This document shows positions 9,559-18,615 of a stretch of DNA of 64,000 nt, one piece after another (positions within the stretch are counted from its first letter, which is position 1; each line of letters opens with the position of its first letter). The notes beneath the pieces are model-generated. The model ran no database searches, was not told the DNA's origin, and worked only from the letters and a program-made list of their open reading frames with translations. Source of the DNA: Gracilibacillus boraciitolerans JCM 21714 (lineage in GTDB: Bacteria > Bacillota > Bacilli > Bacillales > Amphibacillaceae); NCBI RefSeq assembly GCF_000521485.1, contig NZ_BAVS01000001.1:186001-250000 (forward strand). The letters run 5' to 3'. Both the position numbers and the translations under genes were made by a program.

Positions 9559-9590
9559 GACTATCGATATGATTAGTCTTAATTTTTTTG
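9554..9590 (+). terminator. Terminator after sigF
   Basis: ATTAAGACT (9554-9562) pairs with AGTCTTAAT (9575-9583), then a run of Ts. The left arm overlaps the end of sigF. Confidence 0.8.
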
Positions 9591-9708
9591 TGATGTAATA
9601 AAGAATTGTTTGCCATGCATGATTAACTAAAAAACATCTCATACTAGTAATACATATTTAACTCAACCACTTTTAAGATAGCGCTTTTCCTAAAAAGGAT
9701 GATTAATA

Positions 9709-10326
9709 ATGGAAGAGGAAAAGGTTTACATTCGTCTAAAAAAGAAAATAGCAGTTGCTTCTACTCAATTAATAAGGCTCCGTGATATTTCCTATATAAC
9801 AGGAAATATTAGCTATTTACCACAAGTGGAAAACTTGAAAATTTATCAAATTACAGAAGAGGATAAAAATGTATCCATTATCGACGGTTTTCACTTATTA
9901 AAAACCTTAGTTCATCAATATCCATTTCTTACGGTGGAATTACTGGGTGCTACCCAAGTTATTATTGAAATTAAGAAAAATAACAAAAAGGCAAATATTT
10001 TTATCATTTTATTAGTATGGTTATTGCTATGTATTGGGTCTGCAATGGCTATTATTAATTTTCATTATGATGTTAGTATGAAAGAAGTGCATCAAGGACT
10101 ATATTATTTATTAACAGGAGAAAAGATAGAAAAACCGCTTTGGATTCAAATTCCTTACTCGATTGGATTAGGTTTAGGTATGATATTATTTTTTAATCAC
10201 ATTTTCAAGAAAAGATTCAATGAAGAACCGAGCCCACTAGAAGTTGAAATGTTTAATTATCAACAAGATTTGGATAATTATTTAATTTACCACGAAAATT
10301 CTTTGAATAAACAGCATGATACTTAA
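9709..10326 (+). CDS. spoVAA: Stage V sporulation protein AA
   Basis: First gene of the spoVA set, whose products move dipicolinic acid across the spore inner membrane. It is 205 aa with a soluble N-terminal part (about 1-95), a membrane segment around 98-118 and a second around 147-162, and a charged tail, as in the family. It lies immediately after sigF. It overlaps spoVAB by 11 bases. Expression from sigma G is expected from B. subtilis; I could not assign a promoter with confidence in the 120-base gap. Confidence 0.88.
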   Translation: MEEEKVYIRLKKKIAVASTQLIRLRDISYITGNISYLPQVENLKIYQITEEDKNVSIIDGFHLLKTLVHQYPFLTVELLGATQVIIEIKKNNKKANIFIILLVWLLLCIGSAMAIINFHYDVSMKEVHQGLYYLLTGEKIEKPLWIQIPYSIGLGLGMILFFNHIFKKRFNEEPSPLEVEMFNYQQDLDNYLIYHENSLNKQHDT

Positions 10327-10754
10327 TACAACTTATGTTGTAGTCCAAATTATTATTGGTTTTGGCTCAGGTTTAATAGTTGGCTCAGGATTTGTCGCTT
10401 TTTTAACAGTTTTAGGGATTATACCCCCCCGCCTTGTACAGTTAAGTAAGTCCTTTAAATCGCTGGACTTATATCAAGCAAGCGTCATTATAGGTGCCTT
10501 ACTTGGAACGTATCTTACTTTTACTGATTACACGTTTGATTTACCTTATTATTTGTTAGCTTTTTGGGGGGATTTTACATGGAGTTTTTATTGGTATGTT
10601 GGCAGCTGCTTTAACTGAAGTTCTCAACGTATTTCCTTTGTTAATGAGAAGGTTGGGAATTGACAAAGAGCTTTTATGGCTGTTAATGGCAATTGTTATT
10701 GGGAAAATAGTTGGGTCACTGTTTCATTGGATCATTTTTGTAGATATCATCTAG
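10316..10754 (+). pseudogene. spoVAB: Stage V sporulation protein AB, frameshifted as read
   Basis: A small hydrophobic membrane protein of the dipicolinic acid channel set. The first 85 residues read in one frame (GFGSGLIVGSGFVAFLTVLGI). The rest (MLAAALTEVLNVFPLL, then LLMAIVIGKIVGSLFHW) is in another frame up to the stop at 10752-10754. The break is in the six-G run at 10566-10571, where five would restore the frame (FWGILHG). Upstream, a seven-C run at 10424-10430 gives GIIPPRL where relatives have GIIPRL. So one C run is three too long and one G run is one too long within the same gene. Confidence 0.87.
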
Positions 10755-10769
10755 TGGAAGGAGTTTATT

Positions 10770-12239
10770 ATGGTTAAAAATAAAAATACTACACAAATCG
10801 ATTCATCGATCGAAAAGAATCAAGAGTTTCTTAAATCAAAGCTTGGAATAGGAGTTTCCTTCGATGTAGGTTTTCGCGAATTAGTTGTACTTAAGAAAAC
10901 AATTCAACTGTATTACGTAACAGGATTGGTGGATACGTCCTATATCATAGAAATAATGAAAAAATTAATTTCCATTAATGATGTTGAGAATGTTCAAAGT
11001 AATTTACTTGAAGAATTAAATAATAGGATCATGCATCAACAAATTTCTAAGGCGAAAACCATGGATGAAGCGATTGATCAAATGTTGTCTGGACTTCTTA
11101 TCATTTTTATGGATGGGGAATCGGAATGTTTTATCATTGATGTACGCCATTATCCAGGCAGAGCTCCACAAGAGCCGGACACAGAGAAGGTAGTTCGAGG
11201 ATCTAGAGATGGATATACAGAGAATATTATTGAAAATACAGCTTTAACAAGAAGAAGAATTAGAGATGATCGTTTAAGACACGAAATCATACAAGTTGGC
11301 GAACGTTCGAAAACCGATATATGTATTTCATACCTTCAGGATGTGGCGGATCAGGGACTTTTAGAAGTAATTAAAGCTGAATTAAACCACATAGATGTTG
11401 ATGGACTATCCATGGCAGATAAAACGGTTGAAGAATATTTAGTAAAGCAGGGATTAAATCCATATCCAATGGTACGATATACCGAACGGCCGGATGTAGC
11501 ATCGACACATCTTTTAGAGGGCCATATTCTAATTATGGTGGATACGTCACCAAGTATGATCATAATGCCCACTACCTATTTTCATCATGTACAACATGCC
11601 GAAGAATATCGCGAGTCACCAGCAGTGGGTACATTCATTCGCTGGGTTCGTTTCTGTGGAATTGCAGCATCTTTATTTTTATTGCCATTATGGTTATTAC
11701 TTGTTTTAGACCCTTCATTATTACCTGAAAATCTTCAATTTATTGGTCCTAATGAAACAGGAAACATTCCTATCGTAATACAAATAATATTAGCTGATAT
11801 AGGAATCGAATTTCTAAGAATGGCTGCTATTCATACACCAACGCCGCTATCAACTGCAATGGGTTTAATTGCAGCTGTCTTAATTGGTGAAATAGCTATA
11901 GAAGTAGGATTATTTAGTGCAGAAGTTATTTTATATGTTGCTATAAGTGCAATTGGTACGTTCGCAACACCTAGTTATGAATTAAGCGTAGCAAATAAAA
12001 TGGCAAGAATCTTATTAGTCCTTGTGACCTTTGCTTTCCAAGTGAAAGGTCTGGTTATTGGATTCACATTATTTTTATTGCTTTTGATATCAACCAGATC
12101 ACTTCAGACACCATATTTATGGCCATTTATTCCTTTTAATGATAAAGCATTATGGCAAATCTTATTCCGCGTTTCCATGCCAATGTCTAAGACAAGGCCA
12201 AGTATTGTACGACCGAAAAATAATAAGAACCAGGCTTAA
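10770..12239 (+). CDS. spoVAF: Stage V sporulation protein AF
   Basis: A 489-residue membrane protein of the GerA/SpoVAF family. It has a soluble N-terminal half (to about residue 290) and a C-terminal part with several membrane segments (around 295-320, 340-420 and 425-445). Its role in B. subtilis is in germination, probably with other SpoVA proteins. Usually spoVAC, spoVAD, spoVAEB and spoVAEA lie between spoVAB and spoVAF; here spoVAF follows spoVAB directly. A GGAAGGAG ribosome binding site precedes the ATG. A ger receptor A subunit is an alternative, but position and length fit SpoVAF better. Confidence 0.92.
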   Translation: MVKNKNTTQIDSSIEKNQEFLKSKLGIGVSFDVGFRELVVLKKTIQLYYVTGLVDTSYIIEIMKKLISINDVENVQSNLLEELNNRIMHQQISKAKTMDEAIDQMLSGLLIIFMDGESECFIIDVRHYPGRAPQEPDTEKVVRGSRDGYTENIIENTALTRRRIRDDRLRHEIIQVGERSKTDICISYLQDVADQGLLEVIKAELNHIDVDGLSMADKTVEEYLVKQGLNPYPMVRYTERPDVASTHLLEGHILIMVDTSPSMIIMPTTYFHHVQHAEEYRESPAVGTFIRWVRFCGIAASLFLLPLWLLLVLDPSLLPENLQFIGPNETGNIPIVIQIILADIGIEFLRMAAIHTPTPLSTAMGLIAAVLIGEIAIEVGLFSAEVILYVAISAIGTFATPSYELSVANKMARILLVLVTFAFQVKGLVIGFTLFLLLLISTRSLQTPYLWPFIPFNDKALWQILFRVSMPMSKTRPSIVRPKNNKNQA

Positions 12240-12326
12240 CTTTGAATATAAACACTTGAACTACTAGAGTGGCTGTGATAAATTAACGTTATACTTTGTT
12301 ATCAGATATGGAATGGGAATAATTTT

Positions 12327-12372
12327 ATCCCTTGTCCCCCCCGCTTTCAATGTAAAGGTGAGGATAAGGGAT
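12327..12372 (+). other. Imperfect hairpin between spoVAF and lysA
   Basis: ATCCCTTGTCC (12327-12337) can pair with GGATAAGGGAT (12362-12372) with one G-T pair. The loop contains a seven-C run (12336-12342). There is no T run after the stem, so it is not a typical terminator; it may be a terminator remnant of spoVAF or leader structure of lysA. Confidence 0.35.
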
Positions 12373-12452
12373 TTCTAATTGTCCTAATTTCTTATTTTAT
12401 TTGAAATATCAATGATAATAAATATGTTAATGGTAGAAGGCGAGGTAATGTA

Positions 12453-13784
12453 ATGTTTCACCCATTTGATGTAAGCGATAATGGTCACTTAACTATTGGT
12501 GGCATTGATTCCGTTTATTTAGCAAACAAATATGGCACGCCCTTATTTGTTTACGATGTAAATAGAATAAGAAATAATGCGAGAGCGTTTGTAGATACTT
12601 TTAGAGAGTTAGGTGTAAGAGCTCAAGTGGCCTACGCAAGTAAGGCATTTTCTTCTATAGCAATGATTCAAATTGCAAAACAAGAAAACTTAAGTTTAGA
12701 TGTTGTTTCTCAGGGAGAGTTATACACTGCGTTAAAAGCGGAATTTCCTGTGGAAAGAATACATATGCACGGAAATAATAAAAGCCGTGAGGAAATTTCA
12801 ATGGCTGTTAAAAACCATATCGGTTGTATTGTAGTAGATAATTTTCATGAGATTGATCTTTTAGAACAGACATTAATCGATTATAATCAAAGAATGAATG
12901 TTCTAATTAGAGTTACGCCTGGCATTGAAGCACATACACACGATTATATTTTAACAGGTAATGAAGATTCAAAATTTGGATTCGATTTATCAAATGGACA
13001 AGCAGAAGAAGCTTTACAAAGGCTATTAAAAATAGACTCCATTCATGTCATGGGTTTACATTGTCATATTGGTTCCCAAATTTTTGAAACGAACGGTTTC
13101 ACAATGGCTGTTGAACGCTTATTCCAAAAGCTAAAAGATTGGAAAGATCGTTATCAATTTGAATCAGAGGTTTTGAATTTGGGGGGTGGATTTGGTATTC
13201 GTTATACCAAAGAAGATGATCCCTTACCTCTATCTCATTATGTAAAGGCATTAGTGAATACTGTAGAAGAAAGTACGCAATCATGTTATATGTCTTTCCC
13301 TGAAATCTGGATTGAGCCAGGTCGTTCTATTGTAGGAGATGCGGGCTTAACCATATATAAGTTAGGCGCAGTTAAAGATATTCCAAATGTCAGAAAGTAT
13401 GTATCAGTCGACGGAGGAATGACAGATAATATAAGACCTGCGCTATATCAGGCAAAATATGAGGCAGTAATTGCTAATAATGTTTATGGTGCGCATAAAG
13501 AAGAAGTGTCAATTGCAGGAAAGTGCTGTGAATCTGGTGATATGTTAATATTGGATATAGAATTACCTAAAGTAGAAGAAAATGATCTATTGGCTGTTTT
13601 TTCTACTGGTGCTTATGGTTATTCTATGTCTAATCACTATAATCGCTTTCCAAAGGCAGCAGTGGTGTTTATTGAAAATGGACAAGATCAATTAGTGATT
13701 AAACGAGAATCTTTTGAAGATATGGTCCAAAATGACCTGTCATATGAATTAGGAGGAAAAAATAATGAAGCAAGCAGTAATTGA
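12453..13784 (+). CDS. lysA: Diaminopimelate decarboxylase
   Basis: The last step of lysine synthesis, meso-diaminopimelate to L-lysine, PLP dependent. The PLP lysine is in AYASKAF (about residue 64), the phosphate-binding loop in [10 protein letters not shown], and the C-terminal active-site parts in [16 protein letters not shown] and CCESGD. Length (443 aa) is normal. The six-G stretch in the LGGGFG motif (13190-13195) matches the family exactly, so not every long G run here is abnormal. The stop overlaps the ppiB start by 20 bases. Confidence 0.96.
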   Translation: MFHPFDVSDNGHLTIGGIDSVYLANKYGTPLFVYDVNRIRNNARAFVDTFRELGVRAQVAYASKAFSSIAMIQIAKQENLSLDVVSQGELYTALKAEFPVERIHMHGNNKSREEISMAVKNHIGCIVVDNFHEIDLLEQTLIDYNQRMNVLIRVTPGIEAHTHDYILTGNEDSKFGFDLSNGQAEEALQRLLKIDSIHVMGLHCHIGSQIFETNGFTMAVERLFQKLKDWKDRYQFESEVLNLGGGFGIRYTKEDDPLPLSHYVKALVNTVEESTQSCYMSFPEIWIEPGRSIVGDAGLTIYKLGAVKDIPNVRKYVSVDGGMTDNIRPALYQAKYEAVIANNVYGAHKEEVSIAGKCCESGDMLILDIELPKVEENDLLAVFSTGAYGYSMSNHYNRFPKAAVVFIENGQDQLVIKRESFEDMVQNDLSYELGGKNNEASSN

Positions 13785-14205
13785 ATTTGAAAATGGTGAA
13801 AAGATAGAGATTGAATTATTTGATGAAGCAGCTCCGAATACGGTAGCTAATTTCGAAAAACTAGCTAATGACAAGTTCTATGATGGTGTTATTTTTCATC
13901 GTGTAATCCCTGGTTTTGTTGCCCAAGGAGGAGATCCAACTGGAACTGGAATGGGCGGACCTGGTTATACCATTAAATGTGAGACAGAGGGAAATCCACA
14001 TAAACATGTAGCGGGTTCATTATCAATGGCACATGCTGGAAAAGATACTGGGGGGGGAAGTCAATTTTTCTTAGTACATGAGCCACAACCCCCCCATCTT
14101 GATGGAGTGCATACGGTGTTTGGTCAAGTTACCGAAGGATTGGATACAGTTCTACGTATACGTCAAGGAGATACGATGAAATCGGTACGCGTCACTGAAC
14201 TGTAA
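13765..14205 (+). CDS. ppiB: Peptidyl-prolyl cis-trans isomerase B (cyclophilin)
   Basis: A cytoplasmic cyclophilin that speeds up proline isomerisation. The signature [21 protein letters not shown] and the GSQFF and GVHTVFGQV strands are present. An AGGAGG site (13751-13756) inside lysA sets the start. Two runs disturb otherwise invariant motifs: eight Gs at 14050-14057 make DTGGGSQFF (family DTGGSQFF), and seven Cs at 14089-14095 make EPQPPHL (family EPQPHL). Each adds exactly one residue. Confidence 0.95.
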   Translation: MKQAVIEFENGEKIEIELFDEAAPNTVANFEKLANDKFYDGVIFHRVIPGFVAQGGDPTGTGMGGPGYTIKCETEGNPHKHVAGSLSMAHAGKDTGGGSQFFLVHEPQPPHLDGVHTVFGQVTEGLDTVLRIRQGDTMKSVRVTEL

Positions 14206-14237
14206 TAAACCGGAAGTGAAATTGCCTTAAATAAAAA

Positions 14238-14266
14238 TTGACATCACTAAAGTAATATATTATTGT
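14238..14266 (+). promoter_or_regulatory. Possible sigma-A promoter upstream of the small ORF and ribT
   Basis: TTGACA at 14238-14243 is followed 17 bases later by TATTGT at 14261-14266, a weak -10. It is the best vegetative match in the ppiB-ribT gap. Confidence 0.35.
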
Positions 14267-14306
14267 TAAATACAAGTATGTCTTAAGAAATTGAAGGACG
14301 ATAGTA

Positions 14307-14405
14307 ATGCGTAAAAAAAATATTTTATTATTTGTTGTTTTAATGGTTTTGGCTATTTTATGGGGGGGCTGTTATTATTGGTTCGAAATTGTATTATCTC
14401 GCTAG
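14307..14405 (+). CDS. Possible 32-residue membrane peptide
   Basis: A short frame with a GAAGGA ribosome binding site seven to twelve bases before its ATG. The peptide is a basic MRKKN start followed by one hydrophobic membrane stretch and a short tail. A seven-G run (14362-14368) lies in it; reducing it to four keeps the frame. I do not recognise a family, and coding status rests only on the start signal and membrane-like composition. Confidence 0.3.
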   Translation: MRKKNILLFVVLMVLAILWGGCYYWFEIVLSR

Positions 14406-14497
14406 ATTTAGGGAATAATATATAAATAGTAACGACTTTCGGATGAAAACATAACATATCTATATATATTGTTATGAATAATGAGGGGGGGTTCAAT

Positions 14498-14863
14498 ATG
14501 TTAATTCGCTTTAAAAAAAGATTTGAAAAGATAGCAATGGGATTACTTTCTTTAATGCCTGATGAAAAAGAAGTGAAAAAATTACAAGATACGATAAATG
14601 AGTACGAAACCAATGATAAATGGCAGCTTTTCCTTTGGAAACCGGAAGAAGATGTCCTCGGAGCTATTGGTGTATATTTAGATTCTGAATCTGAAACAGC
14701 AGTCGTGCAGCATATCACGGTAAATCCTTCTCATAGAAATATGGGAATCGGAAAAGAAATGGTTCATGCTTTAAAAGAACATTATGGTTTATCGTATGAA
14801 GTGATTCCAAATGAATTGACAGATAAGTTTTTACACAAATGTTTGGGAAAGACGAGTGAATAA
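14498..14863 (+). CDS. ribT: GNAT-family protein RibT
   Basis: Matches B. subtilis RibT, the acetyltransferase-like protein encoded at the end of the riboflavin operon. Shared features are the N-terminus MLIRFKKRFEKIAMGLLS, the FLWKPEEDVLGAIGVY strand, the acetyl-CoA-binding HITVNPSHRNMGIGKEM loop and the VPNEL-like VIPNELT near the end. The rib structural genes are not next to it here. An ATG at 14474 lies before the G-rich ribosome binding site (14484-14491), so the start is the ATG at 14498. The acetylated substrate is unknown. Confidence 0.85.
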   Translation: MLIRFKKRFEKIAMGLLSLMPDEKEVKKLQDTINEYETNDKWQLFLWKPEEDVLGAIGVYLDSESETAVVQHITVNPSHRNMGIGKEMVHALKEHYGLSYEVIPNELTDKFLHKCLGKTSE

Positions 14864-14866
14864 AAA

Positions 14867-14904
14867 AAGAGCCTTTGCTAATCACAACTAGCAGAGGTTC
14901 TTTT
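14867..14904 (+). terminator. Terminator after ribT
   Basis: An imperfect stem (AGAGCC..TTTGCTA paired with TAGCAGAGGTTCT) follows the ribT stop and ends in a T run. Confidence 0.65.
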
Positions 14905-14980
14905 ACATAAAATAGATATAAATAAACCAGTAAAAACTCATCCAATCATCTTAACTATTAAACTAAATTTTGTGAATATA

Positions 14981-15175
14981 AGAACGATTATGCGTCATAA
15001 CTTCGATTTAATAAGTAGTCATTTTGAAATTTAAATTAGTTCTAACAACCGCTTTGGCTTGCCAAAGTTAGCTGAGGAGAAAAACCCGTGGAAAGGGAAG
15101 CGGACAAGCCGAAGCGGTTCTTACTCTGTATTATCATTTCATAATTACCAATTCAGTAATTGAATATTATCTTGC
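14981..15175. repeat. MITE-like intergenic repeat, copy A
   Basis: One of four related elements in the window. It shares with copy D a left part (CATAACTTCGATTTAATAAG, 14996-15015). With copies B and D it shares a central hairpin (CTTTGG CTTG CCAAAG near 15053-15068), the string GTTAGCTGA and GGAAAGGGAAGCGGACAAGCC. Its right end (ATAATTACC...ATTATCTTGC) is diverged. It fills most of the 380-base gap between ribT and the yjcZ-like gene; apart from terminators I see nothing else there. Confidence 0.7.
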
Positions 15176-15206
15176 TGTGATTCATTATATAAGTTATTAT
15201 TGCTCA

Positions 15207-15239
15207 TAAAAAATTGCTTATCGCCCGGAGACGATAAGC
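15207..15239 (-). terminator. Terminator of the small yjcZ-like gene
   Basis: Read on the minus strand, GCTTATCG and CGATAAGC (15232-15239 and 15216-15223) form a stem with an eight-base loop followed by AATTTTTT. Confidence 0.8.
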
Positions 15240-15248
15240 ATGCATTGT

Positions 15249-15332
15249 TTAGAGACAAGCTGCACCAACAATGATTAATAAAATAAACAACACAACGATT
15301 AACGCGAAGCCGCCGCCATAAGAATATCCCAT
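15249..15332 (-). CDS. YjcZ family small sporulation protein
   Basis: A 27-residue protein: a short Gly/Tyr-rich start (MGYSYGGGF) followed by a single hydrophobic stretch (ALIVVLFILLIIVGAACL). This is the typical pattern of the YjcZ/YczN group of tiny spore-associated membrane proteins found in many bacilli. A perfect AGGAGG lies upstream on the minus strand and a terminator downstream, so it is a stand-alone gene. Its role is not established; association with the spore is known for relatives. Confidence 0.8.
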   Translation of the reverse strand: MGYSYGGGFALIVVLFILLIIVGAACL

Positions 15333-15467
15333 TTTAAAACCTCCTATTGATTTAAATATAATCGATTATTGATCTTTCAAGATTAATGTATGCTTCAGCC
15401 TGTAAAACGTATAGGCATCTATAATGACTATGCCTATTTTTATAATATTTTAGTTGGAGGAACTGGC

Positions 15468-16196
15468 ATGTTAAATCATTATCAAGTTAAATTAGAAACA
15501 TTCGAAGGACCGCTAGATCTGTTGTTACACTTGATAAACAAGTACGAAATTGATATTTATGATATCCCAGTTTCGGAGATTACTTTACAATATATGAATT
15601 ATATACATACCATGCAACAACTTGAACTAAATATAGCAAGTGAGTATTTAGTGATGGCGGCAACTTTACTTGAAATAAAGAGTAAGCTGTTATTACCTAA
15701 TCCAACGGTTGAAATGGAAGAGGAATATGAAGAGGATCCTCGTGAAGAATTAATGAGCAGACTTATAGAATATCGCAAATACAAAGAAGCTGCTGAGCAT
15801 CTCCAACAAAGAGAGATCGAACAAAGTCAGATCCACACTCGGCCACCTGCTCCTTTTAGTACTAACGAGAAACCAATATTACCAGAAGGTGCTGCTAATA
15901 TTTATGATATGATAGAAGCAATAAGTAAAGTGATGGAAAGAAGAAAGTGGAATAGACCGATGGAAACCTCTGTTCAAAGACAGGAAATTCCCATTGATCA
16001 GCGTATGGATGAAATTATGAAAAAAATAGATACTATCGATCAACCAATCTCGTTTTATGAATTATTTTCAAATAAAACACGTACATATATTGTGGCAACG
16101 TTTATTGCAATATTAGAATTAATGAAACAAAAAAAGATTAATTGTAAACAAGAAAGCAATTTAGATGAACTGTTTATTTATCGTTACCAAGCATAA
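15468..16196 (+). CDS. scpA: Segregation and condensation protein A
   Basis: A kleisin subunit that bridges the Smc dimer and ScpB in the bacterial condensin. The N-terminus (YQVKLETFEGPLDLLLHLI) and following ASEYLVMAATLLEIKSKLLL are hallmark segments; a charged linker and a C-terminal winged helix follow. A longer frame begins at 15390, but only the ATG at 15468 has a GGAGG site. scpB follows 20 bases after the stop. Confidence 0.95.
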   Translation: MLNHYQVKLETFEGPLDLLLHLINKYEIDIYDIPVSEITLQYMNYIHTMQQLELNIASEYLVMAATLLEIKSKLLLPNPTVEMEEEYEEDPREELMSRLIEYRKYKEAAEHLQQREIEQSQIHTRPPAPFSTNEKPILPEGAANIYDMIEAISKVMERRKWNRPMETSVQRQEIPIDQRMDEIMKKIDTIDQPISFYELFSNKTRTYIVATFIAILELMKQKKINCKQESNLDELFIYRYQA

Positions 16197-16216
16197 TATT
16201 ATTGGAGGCTTATAAT

Positions 16217-16801
16217 TTGGATATAAATGATATTAAGGCAATTATCGAAGGGTTAATATTTGCTGCTGGGGGGGATGAAGGTATTCATAAAAGAGATATA
16301 CGAAAAGTCTTAGATTTGGATAAAGAGATGGCGAACCATCTTTTAGAAGAGTTGAAATTTGAATATGAGCATACCAAAAGAGGTATTATGTTAATGGAAT
16401 CGCAGCAAGTACTTTTTTTAACGACAAAGCCAGAGCATAGCGAATATTTTTCAAAATTCAAGGAAGCCAAAGTTCACACTAAGCTTTCTCAGGCAGCATT
16501 AGAAACCTTAGCGATCATTGCATATCTACAACCAATTACCAGAGTAGAAATCGAGCAAATTCGAGGTGTTAAGAGTGAAAGACCATTGCAAACACTTATT
16601 TCTCGAGCATTAATTGAAGAAGTCGGTAGAAAAGAAGGCGTGGGAAGACCAATTCTATTTGGAACCACTATTGAATTTCTGACCTATTTCGGTTTAAGTT
16701 CAATTGAAGGATTGCCACCCTTACCAGAAGATATCCATGCAATTGATGTCGAGGAAGAAGCTGATTTGTTTTTTGATCGATTACAGGACCTTAATAATTA
16801 A
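16217..16801 (+). CDS. scpB: Segregation and condensation protein B
   Basis: A winged-helix partner of ScpA in the Smc complex. Typical segments are IKAIIEGLIFAAG, SQAALETLAIIAYLQPITR, EIEQIRGVKSERPLQTLI and VGRPILFGTT. The GGAGG site at 16204-16208 supports TTG at 16217 as start (LDINDIKAI reading with Met); an in-frame TTG at 16202 overlaps that site. The family has AAGDEG; the seven-G run at 16268-16274 makes AAGGDEG. Confidence 0.94.
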   Translation: MDINDIKAIIEGLIFAAGGDEGIHKRDIRKVLDLDKEMANHLLEELKFEYEHTKRGIMLMESQQVLFLTTKPEHSEYFSKFKEAKVHTKLSQAALETLAIIAYLQPITRVEIEQIRGVKSERPLQTLISRALIEEVGRKEGVGRPILFGTTIEFLTYFGLSSIEGLPPLPEDIHAIDVEEEADLFFDRLQDLNN

Positions 16802-16835
16802 CCCTGCAGGCCTTTTGCTGCAGGGTTAATCTTTT
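16798..16835 (+). terminator. Terminator after scpB
   Basis: Twelve perfectly paired bases (TTAACCCTGCAG, 16798-16809, with 16818-16829), an eight-base loop and a short T-rich tail. The left arm includes the scpB stop codon. Confidence 0.85.
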
Positions 16836-16837
16836 GT

Positions 16838-16865
16838 GCATAAGCATTGCTTGTCTGCATAGAAT
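16838..16865 (+). promoter_or_regulatory. Possible sigma-E promoter of dacB-spmAB
   Basis: GCATAAG at 16838-16844 and CATAGAAT at 16858-16865 resemble the sigma-E -35 and -10 elements at acceptable spacing. dacB-spmAB is known to be sigma-E dependent in B. subtilis. The same CATAGAAT octamer precedes spoIVA here. Confidence 0.45.
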
Positions 16866-16902
16866 GATACAAACGTTATTGTATTGCGAGAAGAGGTGTA
16901 TT

Positions 16903-18012
16903 ATGCGAAAAGTAATTTGCAGCATTTGTGTCGTGTTAAGTTTTTTAACTTTTGTCCCTACCATACAAGCAAGTGTATCTGTTTCAGCAGAAAGAGCGAT
17001 TCTAATGGATCAGACAACAGGTAGAGTACTTTATGAAAAGAATGCAGAGAATCCAACCTTGATAGCAAGTATTACTAAAATTATGACAGCAATCATCGCA
17101 ATTGAGTCTGGAAAATTAAATGAAAAGGTAAAAATAAGTGATAATGCCATTTTAACAGAAGGGTCCTCCATTTATTTGAAAAAAGAGGATGAAATGAACC
17201 TGAAAGATCTTGTTTATGGTTTAATGTTACGATCAGGGAATGATGCCGCTGTCGCAATTAGTGAGCATGTCGGAGGTAGTTTGGAAGGTTTTGCTTTTTT
17301 AATGAATGAAAAAGCAAGATGGATTGGGATGAACCATTCTCATTTTGATAATCCACATGGTCTTGATTCCGATACTCATTTTTCTAGTGCATATGACATG
17401 GCTCTTTTAACTAAATATGCAATGAATAATCCCTTATACAAAGAAATTTTTGCAACTACATCCTATAAGGCAAACGCAAGAGATTATCCGTGGTTAAATA
17501 AGAATAAATTACTGACCCATTTATATGAATATAGTACCGGTGGGAAAACTGGCTTTACCAGAGCAGCTGGAAGGACGCTTGTTTCAACCGCAGAAAAAAA
17601 TGGACAAACTTTAATTGCTGTAACGATAAATGCGCCAAATGATTGGCAAGATCATATTCAATTATTAGAATGGGGGGGATTTGAGAAATTCCCACTTCGT
17701 AAATTACAAGAACCAACTACCTTCCCATTGATATCAGCAGTTAATCAGGAAAATATTATTATTGCTAATATTACAGATGAAGTATTTTATCCCTTAGCGG
17801 ACGAAGAGATACAGAACGTACAGAAAAAAAACTATATGCTAGAGGAGCCCGGGACATATCAACAAATAGGAAAACGTGGCTATTATTTAGATGGTAAATT
17901 GATTACAGATACCACGATATATCAAATATCGGCAGATGAAAACCAGGACGAATCTTTTTGGAATAAGGTAGGACAGCAGCTTAAACGGATTTCAGGTATG
18001 AATAGTGATTAA
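16903..18012 (+). CDS. dacB: D-alanyl-D-alanine carboxypeptidase DacB (PBP5*)
   Basis: The mother-cell carboxypeptidase that lowers cross-linking of spore cortex. It has a signal peptide (residues 1-23, ending IQA), then SITK (Ser56), SGN (111-113) and KTG (215-217). The ATG at 16903 is preceded by AGAGGTG; an upstream in-frame ATG (16834) would lie in the terminator loop region and is unlikely. The gene is followed by spmA and spmB, the usual cortex operon, with an 8-base overlap with spmA. The seven-G run at 17672 makes EWGGFEK. Confidence 0.94.
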   Translation: MRKVICSICVVLSFLTFVPTIQASVSVSAERAILMDQTTGRVLYEKNAENPTLIASITKIMTAIIAIESGKLNEKVKISDNAILTEGSSIYLKKEDEMNLKDLVYGLMLRSGNDAAVAISEHVGGSLEGFAFLMNEKARWIGMNHSHFDNPHGLDSDTHFSSAYDMALLTKYAMNNPLYKEIFATTSYKANARDYPWLNKNKLLTHLYEYSTGGKTGFTRAAGRTLVSTAEKNGQTLIAVTINAPNDWQDHIQLLEWGGFEKFPLRKLQEPTTFPLISAVNQENIIIANITDEVFYPLADEEIQNVQKKNYMLEEPGTYQQIGKRGYYLDGKLITDTTIYQISADENQDESFWNKVGQQLKRISGMNSD

Positions 18013-18583
18013 TATTATTTGGGCAATGATGGCGATTATTGGAATTGTTTTCGCTATGTTTAATGGCACGATGGAACAAGTAAATGAGGCTTTATTCAAA
18101 GGTGCAAATGAAGCAGTAACTCTTGTGCTAAGCTTGACAAGTGTCTTAGTTTTTTGGGTAGGTATAATGAGAGTTGCAGAAGAGGCTGGGATCTTAAGAC
18201 AGTTTGCAAAAATGTCACGACCTTTAGTAAAACGATTGTTTCCAGAAATACCTCAAGATCATCCAGCAATGGGATATATTCTGGCTAATTTCTCAGCTAA
18301 TTTATTCGGACTTGGTAATGCGGCTACGCCAATGGGAATCAAAGCAATGGAAGAAATGAAAAAATTAAGCCAATCTGATCGAGCCAGCAATTCTATGATT
18401 ACTTTTCTTGTTATTAATACATCAAGTATTACGCTTATACCTACAACCGTTATCGCAATAAGAATGCAATATCAATCTGCAGCACCAACTGAAATAGTAG
18501 CAAGTACTATCTTAGCAACGATGATAGCCACAATTTCAGGTATCATTATTGACCGCATCTTTAGAAAAATCAGAGATCGTTAA
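18005..18583 (+). CDS. spmA: Spore maturation protein A
   Basis: A membrane protein with a nucleoside-recognition (Gate) domain, needed for full dehydration of the spore core. Several membrane segments and the conserved LFGLGNAATPMGIKAMEEM stretch are visible. Translation starts at GTG 18005 within the end of dacB. It pairs with spmB downstream. Confidence 0.93.
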   Translation: MINIIWAMMAIIGIVFAMFNGTMEQVNEALFKGANEAVTLVLSLTSVLVFWVGIMRVAEEAGILRQFAKMSRPLVKRLFPEIPQDHPAMGYILANFSANLFGLGNAATPMGIKAMEEMKKLSQSDRASNSMITFLVINTSSITLIPTTVIAIRMQYQSAAPTEIVASTILATMIATISGIIIDRIFRKIRDR

Positions 18584-18615
18584 TCGATGATCTTTGAGGG
18601 AAGGAGTCTCTTGAA

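Noticed and set aside
12240-12452. Lysine riboswitch upstream of lysA
   Set aside because: The 210-base gap shows only one imperfect hairpin and not the conserved lysine aptamer core.
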